A stretch of 64,000 nucleotides of DNA from Zarea fungicola (Eukaryota; Ascomycota; Sordariomycetes; Hypocreales; Cordycipitaceae): contig FWCC01000065.1 of the NCBI GenBank assembly GCA_900169235.1, positions 1 to 64,000 on the forward strand, given 5' to 3'. Made by a program: the position numbers and the translations under genes. Shown one piece after another: positions 33,766 through 46,900 of the stretch (positions are counted from its first letter, which is position 1; the number at the start of each line of letters is the position of its first letter). The notes under the pieces were generated by a model. The model saw nothing but the letters and a program-made list of their open reading frames with translations, made no database searches and was not told the DNA's origin.

Positions 33766-34369
33766 TTAGACCTGGACGATCTGGGCAATGTTGGCAACGC
33801 CAAGAGTGTTCTCGAGAGAAGAGGTGGCACCGTTGGTCATGCCCTTGACATAGGCATCAACAGTCTCAATGGCAACACCCTGCTGGACGAGGGCGAGACC
33901 CTGGCCGACGGCTTGGACGACCTGAGGGGGGAGGCCACCCTCGACGAGAGTGAGAAGCTTCTGGGCGAGTGTCTGGCCGAGAGCACCCTCAACCTTTTTT
34001 CCCATCCCAATTGTTAGAAGGCTTGACACAAGATGGTGCGTGGCGTCGTATTAGAGCGACATACCTTGGCGAGAGTAGAGCCCAAGATGGTTTGGAGCTT
34101 CTGCTCGAGACCGTCGGCGCTGAGGCCCTTCTCAACCTGGCTGACAACACCAGTGAGTTCACCAACAAGGTTGCTGCCGCCGACTATCAATGTGTTAGTG
34201 CTGTCGTTCCCTCTGCGAATAAATGCATGCGTCATGCCGTGGTGAGAGACATACGAAGGCCGGTAACGCCAGTCACATCAGGGACAGCTGTAGGAGGAAC
34301 GGTGGCAGGAGCAGCGGCAGCCGAGCCAGCAAGGGCGGCGACAAAGATGGAGACGATCGAGAAACGCAT
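33766..34369 (-). CDS. Small secreted cysteine-free protein
   Basis: Exons 34369-34255, 34183-34065 and 33993-33766 encode 153 aa; introns start GTATGT and join in frame. The first 20 residues are a clear signal peptide (MRFSIVSIFVAALAGSAAAA). The mature part has no cysteine and is rich in Gly, Leu, Val and Gln, with alternating helical segments (LVGELTGVVSQVEKGL, GQTLAQKLLTLVEGGL, QAVGQGLALVQQGVAI), suggesting amphipathic helices. Acidic residues are few. This is unlike hydrophobins or cerato-platanins, which need cysteines; it resembles in style small surface-active or cell-wall-associated proteins, but I recognise no family. Strong, regular codon use (many CTC, GCC, GTC) suggests high expression. 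It is probably extracellular or wall-bound. Confidence 0.82.
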
Positions 34370-37300
34370 GTTTGCTGATTATGGGGGCTTAAAAGGAGTG
34401 TGGGTTCCCGAAAAAGGATAGTAAAGGAGTGACTGGGTGAACAAAAGACGACTGATAACCGTGTTATGGATAATGGGGAAGAAGAAGAATCTTCCTGCGG
34501 GCTCAGACGGTGCTCTTATACTTGAATATCAGCGTGCATCTCCCCCTGATTCCTGATATCTTATTCAACGTCTTCAAGCATCCACCCCTGCTTGGCTCAA
34601 AATTGCACCGCAAGAAGCTTGGCAGTGAATGGTAACATTGGGCTAGTAACACACAAATGATGACATGCCACTCAAAGTGCTCGACTCAGTGATGAGGGGA
34701 GAGACTCCAATTTGATGAGATCGGCATGAAGCGCTATTATGGAGAATTCCATATGCAGCATGCGGTGGTTGCAGCTCGACAACCTGCAATATTGGGCTGT
34801 GTGAACCCCAGTTCAGTCTGTACATTTACACTGGCATACATTAGGCCAGCTCTCTCGAACCAACCATTATATAATATGAGAAAATACATTAATCATATCA
34901 CCTTTGATAAACTATACAAAAGCAGCTGCAGCCGTTGAATCACTACCAAGCAACGGCAACAACTAACTTGCTTGTTTACCGGCCGCGAGACCGGGGGGGC
35001 AGGCAGTTGACCATCTCGACCCAGGAAATTGAGATAATGTCGATCTTTCCTTACCTATCATTAATTGCACCAACCTGCCGTCATTCGCCTCCCAAGGGCC
35101 ATGTACCAGCATGTGAGACGATGCCTTGTCAAGCTTTGTAAGATAAATGACACCTAAAACCCTGATCTACAGGCACAAGTATGGTTTATCCCTCGCCGTT
35201 TCTGGGGGTAATGGATACCTTTTTGTCGGCTATAAAAAGTAGCAGGGATCCGACTCCAGGAACTGCTCGCTCTGGTGGCGGTTTGTCTACACTTGGATCG
35301 GCAAAGCAATCCACTTCGACAGCAAGCGCAAGGATGCGGATGAGGCCCGAGCCCTTTCCCCCTCAAAACCCATCATTCACCGTCAATGAACCATATCAAG
35401 CATGCCCATATACACTCGATCGGTTAAAATTTATGATAATGCAGCAGTTCATTGTCCCGGTTTGCCTGGACTTGCAAATTGGTCTGTGCGCCTCATTGAC
35501 TTACGCCCATTACTTTCAATCCCTTGGCTAGGACCCTGTGCATTTCTTGTTCGGGCGGCATTGAGACGACTTACTGGTAATCGCCCCTTGCCAACGGGGG
35601 CGCCACTGATGATCGTCCACGGTGAGCAAAAGCGCCTTTTCATTTCCCCTGTGTCCGTTGGTCATGAGCCGGCAGATGGGCCCCTAACAAACAGACCAAG
35701 ACACAAAAAAAATCTACAAGGGTAGACCCTTGCATGCAGGACCAGCATTCAAAGACACACAGCGGGCAAAAGCCAGCGTCGTGAAGAACCCGGGCGTAAG
35801 TTTCCTAAACGGGACATTTTTCAATCCCATCGCCATTTCCACCAAAAAATTCCTTCACCGATACCAAAATTCTCCCCGCAAACGGTATTATGTACCTACA
35901 AGCCAGAAATCCCGCAACCAAAGCTGAGAAATGCTAAATAGCAACATCGACAAGGGGTGGCAGATTAAAGGGGGGATGTAACAAGGCTAAAGTCCTGTGC
36001 TATGTACTTCGATTCTGATCAACAGATTCGGGCAAGCTAGGAAGGTTGTCGATGACGTAGCGTTATTTCAGACGTTTGTTTATTCAGAAAGACCACATTC
36101 ATGCCCGTGCATTCGTTTGCTCTAGTGTAACCAAAACAGTCCCTTGGAAGGGCCGTGTAAGCTTAATGTTGAGTTGAAGCTTGGTCGGAGAAGAAGCCGC
36201 AACTAGGAGGGGAAAATACATATTAAATGTTTTGGGGGCCGATAATAAGGACTTCTTGGCATCGCATGGCTAGCCTTGGCCCGCCCCCACGATTTGGCTG
36301 GCGCCGTCTAAACGGGACCAATGGGGCTTTGCAGAACCAACGGCCTCTTACTTCGCTCTTCTAAGTTGGTATCTGGACCAGATTTTCTCAATTTTGTTTA
36401 TATATTTTTATATTCTAGCGTACTGCTATATCAAACTTTACACGGGGCGGTGTAATAACCTTCTCATGTGAGTGCGAGGAGATGCGAGGCTGAATCACAA
36501 AATGCCTATTGTGTGACAATGCACGCAAAGGTCGGTGAGCCATGGCTTCACAGTTGGTAGATACTAATTTTTCATAAAGCATTGCCCAAGATTATCTTCA
36601 AAGACTATCCATCCAACGTAATCCACCCAGCTTCCATTCACGTTCTTTTCTTCAGCTGGAATGCACCTTAGTGCCTGTCCAGAATAGCATAGTTTTATTT
36701 GTCAATAACATAAAACACCAAACCAAATATGGAATTAAACTCGACGAAAAGAGCCTTTTAGGCATTTAGCCTCCCTTTCAATTTTCACACGTGGCAAAAC
36801 GCCGAAACTTTGTCTAACAATAGACTCCATCCGCAATGAGGGGGCGTGTGTGTCGTAAATGTCCGTCGTCTTTATTCCTTAAGGTTGTCTGGAGCAGAGT
36901 TCGTTTCGCAAGATCGGCATTCACATCGGTTTTCACAACGGCCTACAGATCTGACTCGCGATCCTGGCTTTTCTTGTTTCTCAAGCCGTCGCTTGGATCT
37001 TTTCCCCAGAAACTTTACCCCAATGTCAAAGCGCATGGCGAAACTCTGTGATGAGATTTTTACTGATTTGTATTTTGACAGTCGAATGCTTGTGCGCTTC
37101 TTCTGTTTGTATCTGCTCTTTTCTAATTCTCGCAGGCCAATTTCTGAGCCCTTTCCGTCTCCGCAGATCGTAGTCCTTTCCCTTTTCCTTCCCATGCTGC
37201 AAAAAGTGTAATCTCGTTTTCAAAGTCCATTACAACAAAAGCCCCCGAAGTTCTAAAAAAGAATTAAGAAAAAGAACAAAAAAACACATTTTCCTTTCTG

Positions 37301-37779
37301 GTTCTTCCTTGCGCTGAGCAGCAAAGTTCCGTCCAATCTATAAACGCCTTTCCAATTGGAAGTTCCAGTTGGAATACAGTCTAAAAAAAAAAAAGACAAG
37401 GTGCAAAAACGATGCGTGCCAAACCGGGCAAATAATCCGTCACCTTAGAAAGGCAGAGTAGATAATTGCCCAGATTGGCGTTGAATGAGTGACTGCAGTC
37501 GGGGTATCTGATCGAGGCGGCCCACGGGCCATCTCATGAAATAAAACAAAATAAAGAGTGACCACATGCAGTGATCTCATAAGAATTGAAGGTGGTAAGG
37601 ATCGTGAGTGGTAATGATCGTGAGTGATGAGATATCATAAAATGGTAAGGATCGTAAGTCGCTGAGATTATAGCCGTCAGGGTCGGATAATGCAGAGAAA
37701 ATGCGGAGAAAAGAAAAGCAAAGGTTAAAAGAAGAAAAAAAATCCAAAATCGCTCGCTTCTGTATGCGGGTAAAACAAA
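34370..37779. other. Long intergenic region, no gene supported
   Basis: A 3.4-kb AT-rich spacer. Frames at 35181-35531 (+), 35402-35725 (+) and 36846-37211 (+) show no family motif, signal peptide or splice continuation. A-rich runs occur near 37250-37285 and 37383-37394. The part just upstream of the secreted-protein gene (34370-34550) has TCTTATA-like sequence on the minus strand and is its likely promoter. Confidence 0.45.
37594..37659. repeat. Three copies of a 16-base GGTAAKGATCGTRAGT repeat
   Basis: Two adjacent copies (37594-37609 and 37610-37625) and a third at 37644-37659 lie in the 3' flank of the minus-strand gene ending at 37780. They differ at one or two bases. Function unknown; possibly a transcribed 3' UTR element. 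Confidence 0.8.
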
Positions 37780-39586
37780 TCATCGGTAAATACCGACTTT
37801 GCCGGCGAGGCTCTTCCAGAATCGAGATCTAGAGTCCTCAATATAGGCGCCGGCCATGCAAGCCTCGCGGTGCATCGGGCCAACAATGCCTTCGTCTCCA
37901 CGGCTGGGAAACTTGCCCTGGGCGGCATCCAAGGCTTCAAGAATCTGGGGTACGGCGCTGGGCATGTTGTGCTCGAGACGCTTCCACTCCACGCCAGCGA
38001 ATACGTCAGCCTGGGGACTGTGCTGGATAGTCCCAGGATGCGCACTCAAAGAACGACCTCGGCCGCGCCCACGGCTGCGGCTGCGAGATTTGGACTTTTG
38101 CATGGCCATGGGGGGTAGTGTCTGCTTGATGATGTCTTCATAAATGGACTTCCAGCGACGTTCAGTCTCTGCCCACTTGGCTTCGGTGAGAGCATAAATC
38201 TTGCTCGTTTGGCCGTAGTTTTCGCCAGTGCGCACCAAGTGCGTTGTATAGTTGTCACGCGCAGCGTCCCAGTCGCTCTGGAATTTGCCGATTGTCTCTG
38301 GGTTGATGGCCTCTAGATCGTAAGGAGTAGGCGAAATGGTAAAGTTAGCGTGACCGAGACGGTCAGACCATTCGTCATGATCCTGGAGAATTAAAGGCAG
38401 CGGAGTGGGCAGCGGAAGTGGCAGTTCCGTGCTGTTGGAGACGTTGCGCAGGGATTGAATTGAGGGACGGGAGCTCAGTGTTGGCCGCCCAAACGCTGCA
38501 GACATGAGCGCTGGCGACTGGGCTGCCGAAGAGAGCGCCGGTGGTGTGGGCGGGAACTCAATCGTAGGAGACTGGAGCGGCGACTCCGGAGGAGGCTTGC
38601 CGAGGCCGCTCATCATCAGAGGCGGTAGAAGTGGTGTCGTTGTCATGGCGCGGTCGCGCTCAATGCTAATTCTGTCGTCCTCGGTGAGAATGGGCGTCAG
38701 TGACGGGATGTTGACACTTTCGGTGCTCCCAAATGGTAACGCAGGTGTGGGCGGGATGGAGTAGTCGTTCATGCCATCGGTGTTATGGCGGGTGAGGGCC
38801 GAAATGGAAGACGAGCGGCTGGATGGTGCACGAGAGAGAACATTGTCGAGGGTATACTCCATGGGATTGACGCTGGGCATGCGCGATCGGCGGCCCGATT
38901 TCCATCGTGAGATTGTAGGAAAGCGAGATTCAAGGCGAGCCGTTAGACCCGATAACTGTGACTCAACACCGGCCCGCTTCTTCTTTCCATATGATGCGTT
39001 CGTGGTGAGGTCACCGTCGCTGAGAAAACCAGCATCGTAATCTTCGAGATCGAACTCGCCGACCAAGCCACCAGCGAATAGATCGTCAGTACTATTACTA
39101 TGAGTACAAACATCGTCGCCTGCGTATTGTCTGTTAGTTCCTATAATGTAGATGCGCGCGCATGGATAAATGGGCCCGGTACGCACATAGGCAATCATAG
39201 AGTGCAAAGCTGTCTTCGTCGTCAGAGTCGTCGCGAGTGTCGTTGTAATGGTCCCTTTCCACAGGCTCCTCCTGGACATCTGGTAGTTGGCGCATAGAAG
39301 CCTTGGTCAGGGTGTTGGATAGTAGCGACGGGGAGGCATAGCCGTCCTGCGGGAGTGGGGGTAGGTCGAGGGATGAGGAGGAGCTCGACATGCGCACATG
39401 TCGAGTAGAAAAGGTGGGTGTAACGGGTGAAGTTATGTCGGAGCTAGACGAATTGGTTGCGTTGAAGCCATATGGCCATTGAGGCGCTGTGTTTGCGTCG
39501 GGACTGGAAACCTGGGAACCCGAGTCGTGCATTTTGCGATCCTCGACCAACTGCGGCAGCAGTAAGGGCTTTAATTTGGGCGACAT
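37780..39586 (-). CDS. Conserved-looking Ser/Pro-rich protein, unknown
   Basis: Exons 39586-39187 and 39119-37780 give 579 aa; the 67-nt intron has donor GTGCGT and acceptor GCAG and joins LYDCLC to DDVCTHS. The start is uncertain: the frame stays open to about 39616 before the chosen ATG, behind a CACAG that could be an acceptor, so an upstream exon is possible. The N-terminus (MSPKLKPLLLPQL) and the Cys-containing DCLCDDVC segment look conserved. The middle is low-complexity Ser/Pro/Thr. Near the C-terminus, WDAARDNYTTHLVRTGENYG and TEAKWAETERRWKSIYED form a probable helical domain, followed by an RSRSRGRGRGR basic stretch. I recall similar proteins of unknown function in other filamentous fungi but can name no domain. 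Probably intracellular. Confidence 0.78.
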
Positions 39587-39785
39587 GCCTCGCAGCGTTG
39601 AAGCCGTGGCGAGCACGGCCTGTGAATGGGTCGAAACGGCGTTCGTCGGAGAATCGTGAATGTTGCGAGTGTAGGCATATAAACTGGGATGTGTGGAGGA
39701 AAGAAAGGAAGTGTGAAAGGAACGGAAGGATGTATAAACAAGTAAAGCAGGTTAGTGCGGAGCGGGAGTAGAAGAATGGGTGTGG

Positions 39786-39855
39786 CGTGTGGTGTGTGCT
39801 ATGTGCTGTGTGCTGTGTCTCTGTGTGTGTGGGTGTGTGTTTTTTTTTTTTTTTT
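39786..39855. repeat. GT-rich microsatellite with T16 tract
   Basis: Degenerate GTGT/TGCTGTG repeats run into GTGTGTGT and sixteen T residues (39840-39855). On the minus strand this is an A16 plus CA-rich stretch about 200 bases upstream of the Ser/Pro-rich gene, likely in its leader or promoter. Confidence 0.85.
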
Positions 39856-40928
39856 CGGGGCCGCGGTGCCAGAAGGAGCCAAAGGGCCAAAGAAAGCTGG
39901 AGAAGAATAACAAGAGTAAAAGAGAGGCTTGTGGATGACGGCGGCGGGAAGGTATCCACCTCCAACGTGTGAAGAACGGGCGACGGTGGGCGGAGGTACT
40001 TGGAGTACTCAGAGGTACCGAGGAGGGGCGTCGGACCCAGCCAAAAGGTACCAGTCGGCGATAGAGGGGAAGACGAGACAGCAGAGCCGGACAAGCCTTG
40101 GAGGAGGGGCTGGCACGGGCTGGGTCTTGAGAAAAAGAAGTGGGCGGGGAGACAACGCGGACGACAGGTAGGGGTGAGGCCTGAGTGCCTGACTTGAGTT
40201 GCTGTTTGAAGAGGCTAGGCGAGTGCAAGAGGAGGCGGGCTGCTGCAGAGTCAAGTTCCGCCGTGTCAGAGGTTGTACTGCCAGGTAGACTGAAGTAGCC
40301 CGCAGCGCCACAGGATGAAGAGGGGGCAAGCCGGGCGGCGGGACAAGTACCAGTAGAAGCCCTTGTGCTAGTGGTTGACCTAGTGCAGGCCCTAAAGCTG
40401 CAGGGCACTTGCAGACCAGTGCAGGGCTGGTGGCAGGCTGCAGAGCGCGTTGGCAGACCCGTGGCAGCCGTGGCAGTGTCAGTGACACGGACACAAAAGT
40501 TGTTCTGGGCCTTGTACCCTGAACCCTGGTTCACCCTTTCACAATGTACTTTGCCAAGTACCCTTGCCTCTGATATCCGGCGAGTAAGCCAGCCAAGCAG
40601 GACCAACTTCCGGCGAGTCGCAGGCCCTAGAGAGGTTGGTATGGTGGATAAATAAGCGCCCTAAAAATACTCAGTCTGACGTGGTCACAACGAGCAAACC
40701 AAAGCTCGTTTGTGCAACCTTTTGACTGAGAGGACCTACTCGGTACAAGCGTCTGGCACCGTTAGGGCAGGGGGTTGTTTTTTGTGCTTTCTGGGGCAGA
40801 TTCACTCCCAGCCCGCTGTATTGAGCCCTGTAGCACAAGGATGCTGCTAATAGGTACCCAGTAGCCCAGGTAGAACAGTAGTAAGGACCTGAGAAAAAGC
40901 GACAAGAAAGGTTAGATAACGAACGCTA

Positions 40929-40969
40929 AGAAAAAAAAAAAGAAAAAAGAAAAAAAAAAGAAAAAAAAA
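40929..40969. repeat. A-rich tract with single G interruptions
   Basis: Blocks of six to twelve A separated by single G residues. Low-complexity; no function assigned. Confidence 0.95.
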
Positions 40970-43051
40970 CAGTGTTCTTTGAAAAGAATGTATCCTTACG
41001 AGGGGGGAGAAGTGAAAAGCGAGTGACAAAAATAACGAGAACAAAGAACAAAGAAACGGGGCCTTGTTTGTGAGCTACAATGTATCCTTTGTTAGTGTAG
41101 AGGTCATTGAGGTACACAATACACAACAGGGTTCTGTAGCTCCAACTGTTTTCTTTTGTCATCAAGCAAACGCCTTGCTCTCAACTTCAACTTCAACTCA
41201 GCGAGGTGGGAAACAACAAACAATTTATAAACAACGAAACCTTGTTGGCGACTGACAGCATGAGCAATCGCAATCACCTGCCGGCTTTTTTCCTACCCCA
41301 ATTGGCCTCGTCCTAATGGTGGTATACCAGAGCTTAGGTGCCTCTTCTACGGACACGCATTATTACTGTCACAAAGCACGAAGCCTACCCAATCGTTAGG
41401 TGCTACCCCTGGTTCGGCAGTGCTGCTACAGCTACCCGTTTTTGTTATCCGTCAGCAGCTTGGGCTGAGCGAGCAGACGACAACGACAACGACGGGGTAT
41501 CTCGGCAAGGACCACTTCCCGCCCCCAGCATTTCCCGTCCCGCGGCGCTCACCTAGTCGGTACAACTGCTGGCCTGTACTCTTGTTTCGAACAACATTCA
41601 AAATAGACACCGGCAACAATAATGACAACAGCCATCAACAGCTTCGGCAACACACAAAAAAGCATGTGGCGCCACGTGTTGGGGCGGCATTTGAGAAAAC
41701 TAAGGGCAAGCGGCCTTTCGATACAGAAACTGCTGCATGCTAGCGCCATGGCTAGAAGTTTGACGGAATGGGCCAGCAATAGAACAAATCAGTTATGGTG
41801 TGTAGGCAATTTTTGCCACAGCGGCAGCCAGGTGGCTGAATGGTAGCCTTGTCGGTTGCTGGCTGAACAGTTAATGCCATCATCAGCGGCGGTTGGCCTT
41901 GCAGCCCAACAAAAAGCAAGGATTCTACAACTGGCAAAGCTAACCCTTTTGAATTGCAAAGAGACCAAAAAAAGACTAGGCTTAGCAGATCTTCCTCTCT
42001 ACCGGGTCACCGCATAGCCTTCCGGGATGTACCCAAACGCACTTTATTGGCGACTTTTCAAGGCACGAACGCGCTCGCTGAGCGTGGCCATTCATGTCTG
42101 TCTGCCCAAAGGGAAAAAATATAAGAAGTTTGGCGGATTTGATTTCTGTGCACGTCTGATTCGCCAGGGGTCAATTTATTCAAGCGAAGGAGAACCACAT
42201 GTCAAGTGTAGCGTTGCATACACAGACACGCTCGTGGGTATACTGCATATTTGTCTGGCTCTCGACCTGCTCTGCTTCACTCGAGAGCGGCACTTGAAAG
42301 AGCCGGTAACATCGACCGCCACGTCTGCGGACTGTCCTTGAGGTCAACGGACAGAGACGACCCATGATGATGCCCGCCCTGTGACGTGTATATGGCCCCG
42401 GGATATGAATGTAACTATCCGTGCTCCGTAGTCAACGTCAATAACATGCTCACCACCACTCCACGGGCACATGAGCTCAATTTACGGTGTAAACATCTCC
42501 ATCTGCGAGGTCAGATGATCAATGGGCAGTGACTACAGTCGAGCAACATGGCAGAGTTTGTTTGGCTCCCAACTGCCCACCGCTTCCCTCTGCAGCTGTT
42601 TGGATTGTCTGGCGTCTTCCATTGGGCAGCACCAGAAGCGCTTGAGGAAAGTCGTGTAGAAAAGCGGTGACGGGTTGGAAAACAAATAGGCCAAGAAGAA
42701 GGAAAAACGTAAAGCCAAAAATTTAAATTTAAATTACGCGTGCTGGGCTCGCAGAGGACGAGATGCGGCACTGGGCCGTTATCCATGGCTTGTGCGATGT
42801 CGCTGGAAGGATGACTGCTTTGTTGGCAGAACAGCAGTTGACCATGTCGTCCACGTTCATTTCTTTGTTAGCGGCTCTAGCCTTGTCTACGCCAATATCC
42901 AACTCCAAGACATCTGCAAGCTGACGTCTCAGAGCGGCGAGAAGCTAAAAAAAATTAAAAATTGCATAAAAATAGAAAACTGGAAAACTGGAAAACAAAG
43001 CAATTATCAATTTTCTGCAGGGGACAATTGCAAGGTACAGCATAAACGTAG

Positions 43052-43088
43052 AGTAAAAAATAAAAATAAAAAATAAAAACAATAAAAA
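43052..43088. repeat. TAAAAA-type low-complexity repeat
   Basis: Repeated TAAAAA/AATAAAAA units at the end of an A-rich stretch beginning near 42945. Low-complexity; possibly a polyadenylation-like region or decayed repeat. Confidence 0.85.
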
Positions 43089-43850
43089 CCACATACAATC
43101 AGTTACACGACTGAATAGCAGGGGCGCACAGAAGCATGTGCCTAATGTACGCTAAAGGCTTCAAGTTATAGGTAGCGGGTACCACAAACCTGTCACGGCG
43201 CTGTGACAACGCAAACCAGTTGTTAAGTGAAGACAAGGGTATAGGCAAAACTTCCAAGACAAATCAGAGTATGGAGAGAATTCCCAAACAGGATCCACTC
43301 CATTGATAACACTTGGAACGGGTAAGTTAATAAAAAAAATAAAAAAAAACCACCAATGTGACGGGTGTGCGACGTGGTCATGTCTGAGGCCAGGACGCCG
43401 ATACCATGTCTCTTGTTGGCAGGCAGGATACGCACAGAAAAAGAAGAGATTCTACGGAGCAGTGTCCTTCATTATGACTAGCTTAGTTAGCTCAGTTACC
43501 CGCTGGTAAGCAAGCTTGGGAGCGGCATCTGCCGTGGCCAAGCCATTTATAATCGGTGTGCTTACAGGCTGTTATATCTGCCTGCTTGGCGTCCAATTCC
43601 TGTCAGGACCTGCATATTCTGCATTGAGTAAAGAATCAATCGATAACTCGTACGATAAAATTGTCATTATTTGTATAAGCCTCTATTATAAGTCCATAAC
43701 TGCACATTTTGTGGTCGGCTACGGCATTGTCAACTGCCTGCTATTACCTGCCATCAACTTTCTTAAACTGCCATTCAGGACCGACCTACCTAAAGTAGAC
43801 AAGCCCTGAAGAGCCCACTAGCCAAAGGGCCACAACCGAAGTCCCTGGAA

Positions 43851-43910
43851 GCCATTGAAAGCCACTGAAAACCACTGAAAACCACTGAAAACCACTGAAA
43901 ACCACTGAAG
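43851..43910. repeat. Six tandem copies of a 10-base unit (ACCACTGAAA)
   Basis: Six head-to-tail 10-base units, the first two with GCCATTGAAA and GCCACTGAAA variants, the last ending GAAG. A diverged half copy (CACTGAAAGCCACT) follows near 43976. It is a minisatellite in the gene-poor region, open in some frames but not supported as coding. Confidence 0.93.
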
Positions 43911-46900
43911 CAAAACTGCCGTGACGGAGAAGACCCCACCAAAGTCTCTGATCCATCGGGTCCATCTTGACAGCCCACTGAAAGCCACTCAGCAGCCATT
44001 TTTCTTGAACGAGCTTGCTTGATTCAAGCTGCCGTCCTTGTCCCTATCTGGAACTGTGAATATCTAACGAAAGCTGTCTTGATTTGATGCTATCAAGGCT
44101 TCAGCTCCATCCGATTGCATTGTCCTCCGCCCTCCCCCGAGTTGCCGCAAACCCCCAATCAATTATATGGCAGCTGAAACGGGACCATTCGTGTGCTATG
44201 CCTATTGAAACTCTCCAGAATGAATGTAGAGGCTTTTTACGGAGCGCAATCCCCACAACGACGCCCGGGAGAAATAATAGCTGGAAAATGTTTGAGACTG
44301 GTAGTTATGTACTACAGCGCTGGGTACTCTGGCCGAAGCGCTCCCGTGAACCCCGTCAGGCTACGGCGACTCTTAATAATAATAATGGGGATTCAACTCC
44401 CAATGCGTTTGGCAAGTTGGTTGGGTACAGTGTCCTGCAAATTCCTTTACCGAATTGGTGGTGGGTGAAAATGCTCATCCCTCTTTCGATACTTCAAAGT
44501 TTAGGAATTCATCATGTTCGGGGCTATATTTCCTGGCCCAGGTAATCGTCATATCCTAAATTCAGCTTCGAAATCAAGCTGACTGCGCCAGTTGATACCA
44601 TGATCTAAGTCGAAGCTCATCCTTGAGCAAAAGTTCCTCAACCGTCGCTTACGAAGTGCAATGGTCCCTTCAATCCTTCAGAGCCCCATTCCCCCTCCTC
44701 AAAGAAAGAACAATTAGTTAGTTAGTGAATAACTACTGGTAACTAACCCATGCTCGTTTCTGCGCCATCATACCAGTAACTAAAGAGATATCCGCAGTAG
44801 AATCCAACGTTACGCAACGTGGCGTCGGCCGGCATATCCAGCTTCTCATTCCGGCTCGGTGGCTTCCAGGGCCCCCAATTGAATGAGACTCCCAATGCCT
44901 CCACTGAATGACACCACTGTCGGGACAAACAACCTTGGGGCCTAGACGCCTGGTTGAAGGAGAGCAGGAGGGGATGACGGCAGCCAGAGCTCAGCCAATC
45001 CGGCCCCGCTGAGGCGGTTGACTTTGGCGCTATCCGACACCGAATCTGACTGTTCTTAGTCCTTTCCCCCCACGATTCATGAGGTGCTGTATCGTAGGGT
45101 CCTGTATGGAAGATGTGTCCTCATGCCTTTCGATTCTTGCTTCATCTTGTTTTAAAATGACAATCAATGGTCACATATGTCGTCTTCATCGCCGTGGCAT
45201 GTTTTGCAACTCTGTTACTCTTTGACCAATGCAGGACCAGCGGCCGGCCTCAACTGTCCCCTCCTCCTGTCCAATTTTGTCAAGTGAACTCGAGTAATTC
45301 GCCGAGGCTTGCTATTAAGCCATTTATTAGAAGAGAACACCACTTGATTAATAGGCTAGTTAATTAAAGACGGCAAATAATTGAGAAGCATATGTGCTTT
45401 GGTTCGGCAAAATTATTGCTGAATCCCCCAAGCAAAGCCCATTGGGTCCGTCCAGTGTTTGCCGCCTGTTTCCAACACCAACACTTGCCCACAGAGTCAG
45501 GTTGGCTTCAGCTGAACAGGAAATCACACCGACTTCTCTGTATCACGTTGGATACAATTCATGGGCTCTTGTGTGTGTATACGTTATGGATTGCATGGTA
45601 GGCAAGATCTGGTTCAACATTTGTTGCAACACTGCATTAAAGCCCCTGTCATTCATTCGATGGCCCCCAAGCCATGTCCAGAGGTACGTACCTCTTGGGT
45701 TACATGCATCTGCGGCTTCACCAACCATCCATGCCACGCGATTGCCTTCAGGCCGAGCAATACTTTGTACTTGGCCGGTTGGAGTCACTTGCTGTATAGT
45801 TGGTCGATTCAAAACTTGCGTATTGAACGGTGGTGCAGTGCGACTATGCTTCTAGGCCGTGATCAGGCAAGACCCGAAAAATATCCCGATACACACTCTA
45901 GAATTTATTTTTACGAAAGATCTACAACTTTGGTCCCGAAAATCCTTCCGCGGTCTTCTTCGGGTGATCCCCCTGTCGCTCTATTTCCTTTTTTTTATTC
46001 ATTTAATAGAAGTGACTATGTACACCTTCCGATCATACCTCGTCAATGTTGTGCGTTCCTGGAGGGGTATTGCAGAGTGACTAATATCCAGCAAAGCCGG
46101 CTTTCGGCGCCCACTGACCAATTGCTTAGTTTTTGCGTCGTCTTCATCTCAATTTTCAAAATCAGCTCCTTTGATAGGCGTACACAATGGCATCTCCACT
46201 AGTTAGTACAGCTCGTCCAAGCATGAGGGGGAGCTTTCACAAACTGCTCGGAGTCGTCGGAAGGTGTCCTGTAGGTTCTTAAAAGTTGCGTTGGGGAGCG
46301 CCACTCACCGGAATACCACCCTGATGCAGTCAAAACTAACTAACAGACTACGGAAGTATAATACGATAGCTGCATGCTATAATTGATGGACACTATGCAT
46401 GGTACCGGGTCCTTGCTGAGAGCACAGCTTTTGGGATGCGCGCGCCGAGGAATTACCTATCTCGTCTGAGCCTCAATTCACATGCATGTTGAGAAAGGGC
46501 CGCGACGCCAATTTGGGCCAAGACTTTTCCCTGTCCTGCACCTGCAATTGACATGCAGACACGAAGAAGAAGAAAAAGGCGCAAAAATCAGAGCAATTTC
46601 TTGCTTTCTTAATTTTCCTTTATGCAAGCCATCTAAGACCACACAAAGCCACTTAAAAAAAAACGGTGGAAGGGAATCAATACGGCAATGATTGTCAGCT
46701 CGTCCTCCGTGAATGTGGGCGGACCAAGACACCCGCCCAGGGCAATCGGCAACGTAGCGAGCTTCTTCGCCCACACAGCACACCCTTCTTGATGGTACAG
46801 AAGCCCAGAGAAGCTGTGGCGCCGCTTGATTTTCAAACAATGGGGGGAAAGAAACAACTAGGTTACCAGCTCGGCGGGTGGCGGAGAGTTCCCACCAAAA

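Noticed and set aside
35181..35725. Open frames in the 34-38 kb spacer
   Set aside because: Overlapping frames with stops, unlike codon use and no domain; best read as non-coding.
39444..40606. Long minus-strand frames upstream of the Ser/Pro-rich gene
   Set aside because: Low-complexity translation of simple repeats (poly-Lys, Thr/His runs) across a microsatellite; more likely leader or promoter, though a short 5' exon cannot be excluded.
41810..41870. tRNA-like stretch (GGTGGCTGAATGGTAGCC)
   Set aside because: Resembles a D-arm, but no matching acceptor stem, anticodon arm or T-loop with GTTCGA could be found around it.
43516..43809. Possible small membrane protein
   Set aside because: Has two hydrophobic stretches but no recognised motif, lies in low-complexity AT-rich DNA next to a minisatellite, and shows no promoter or splice support.
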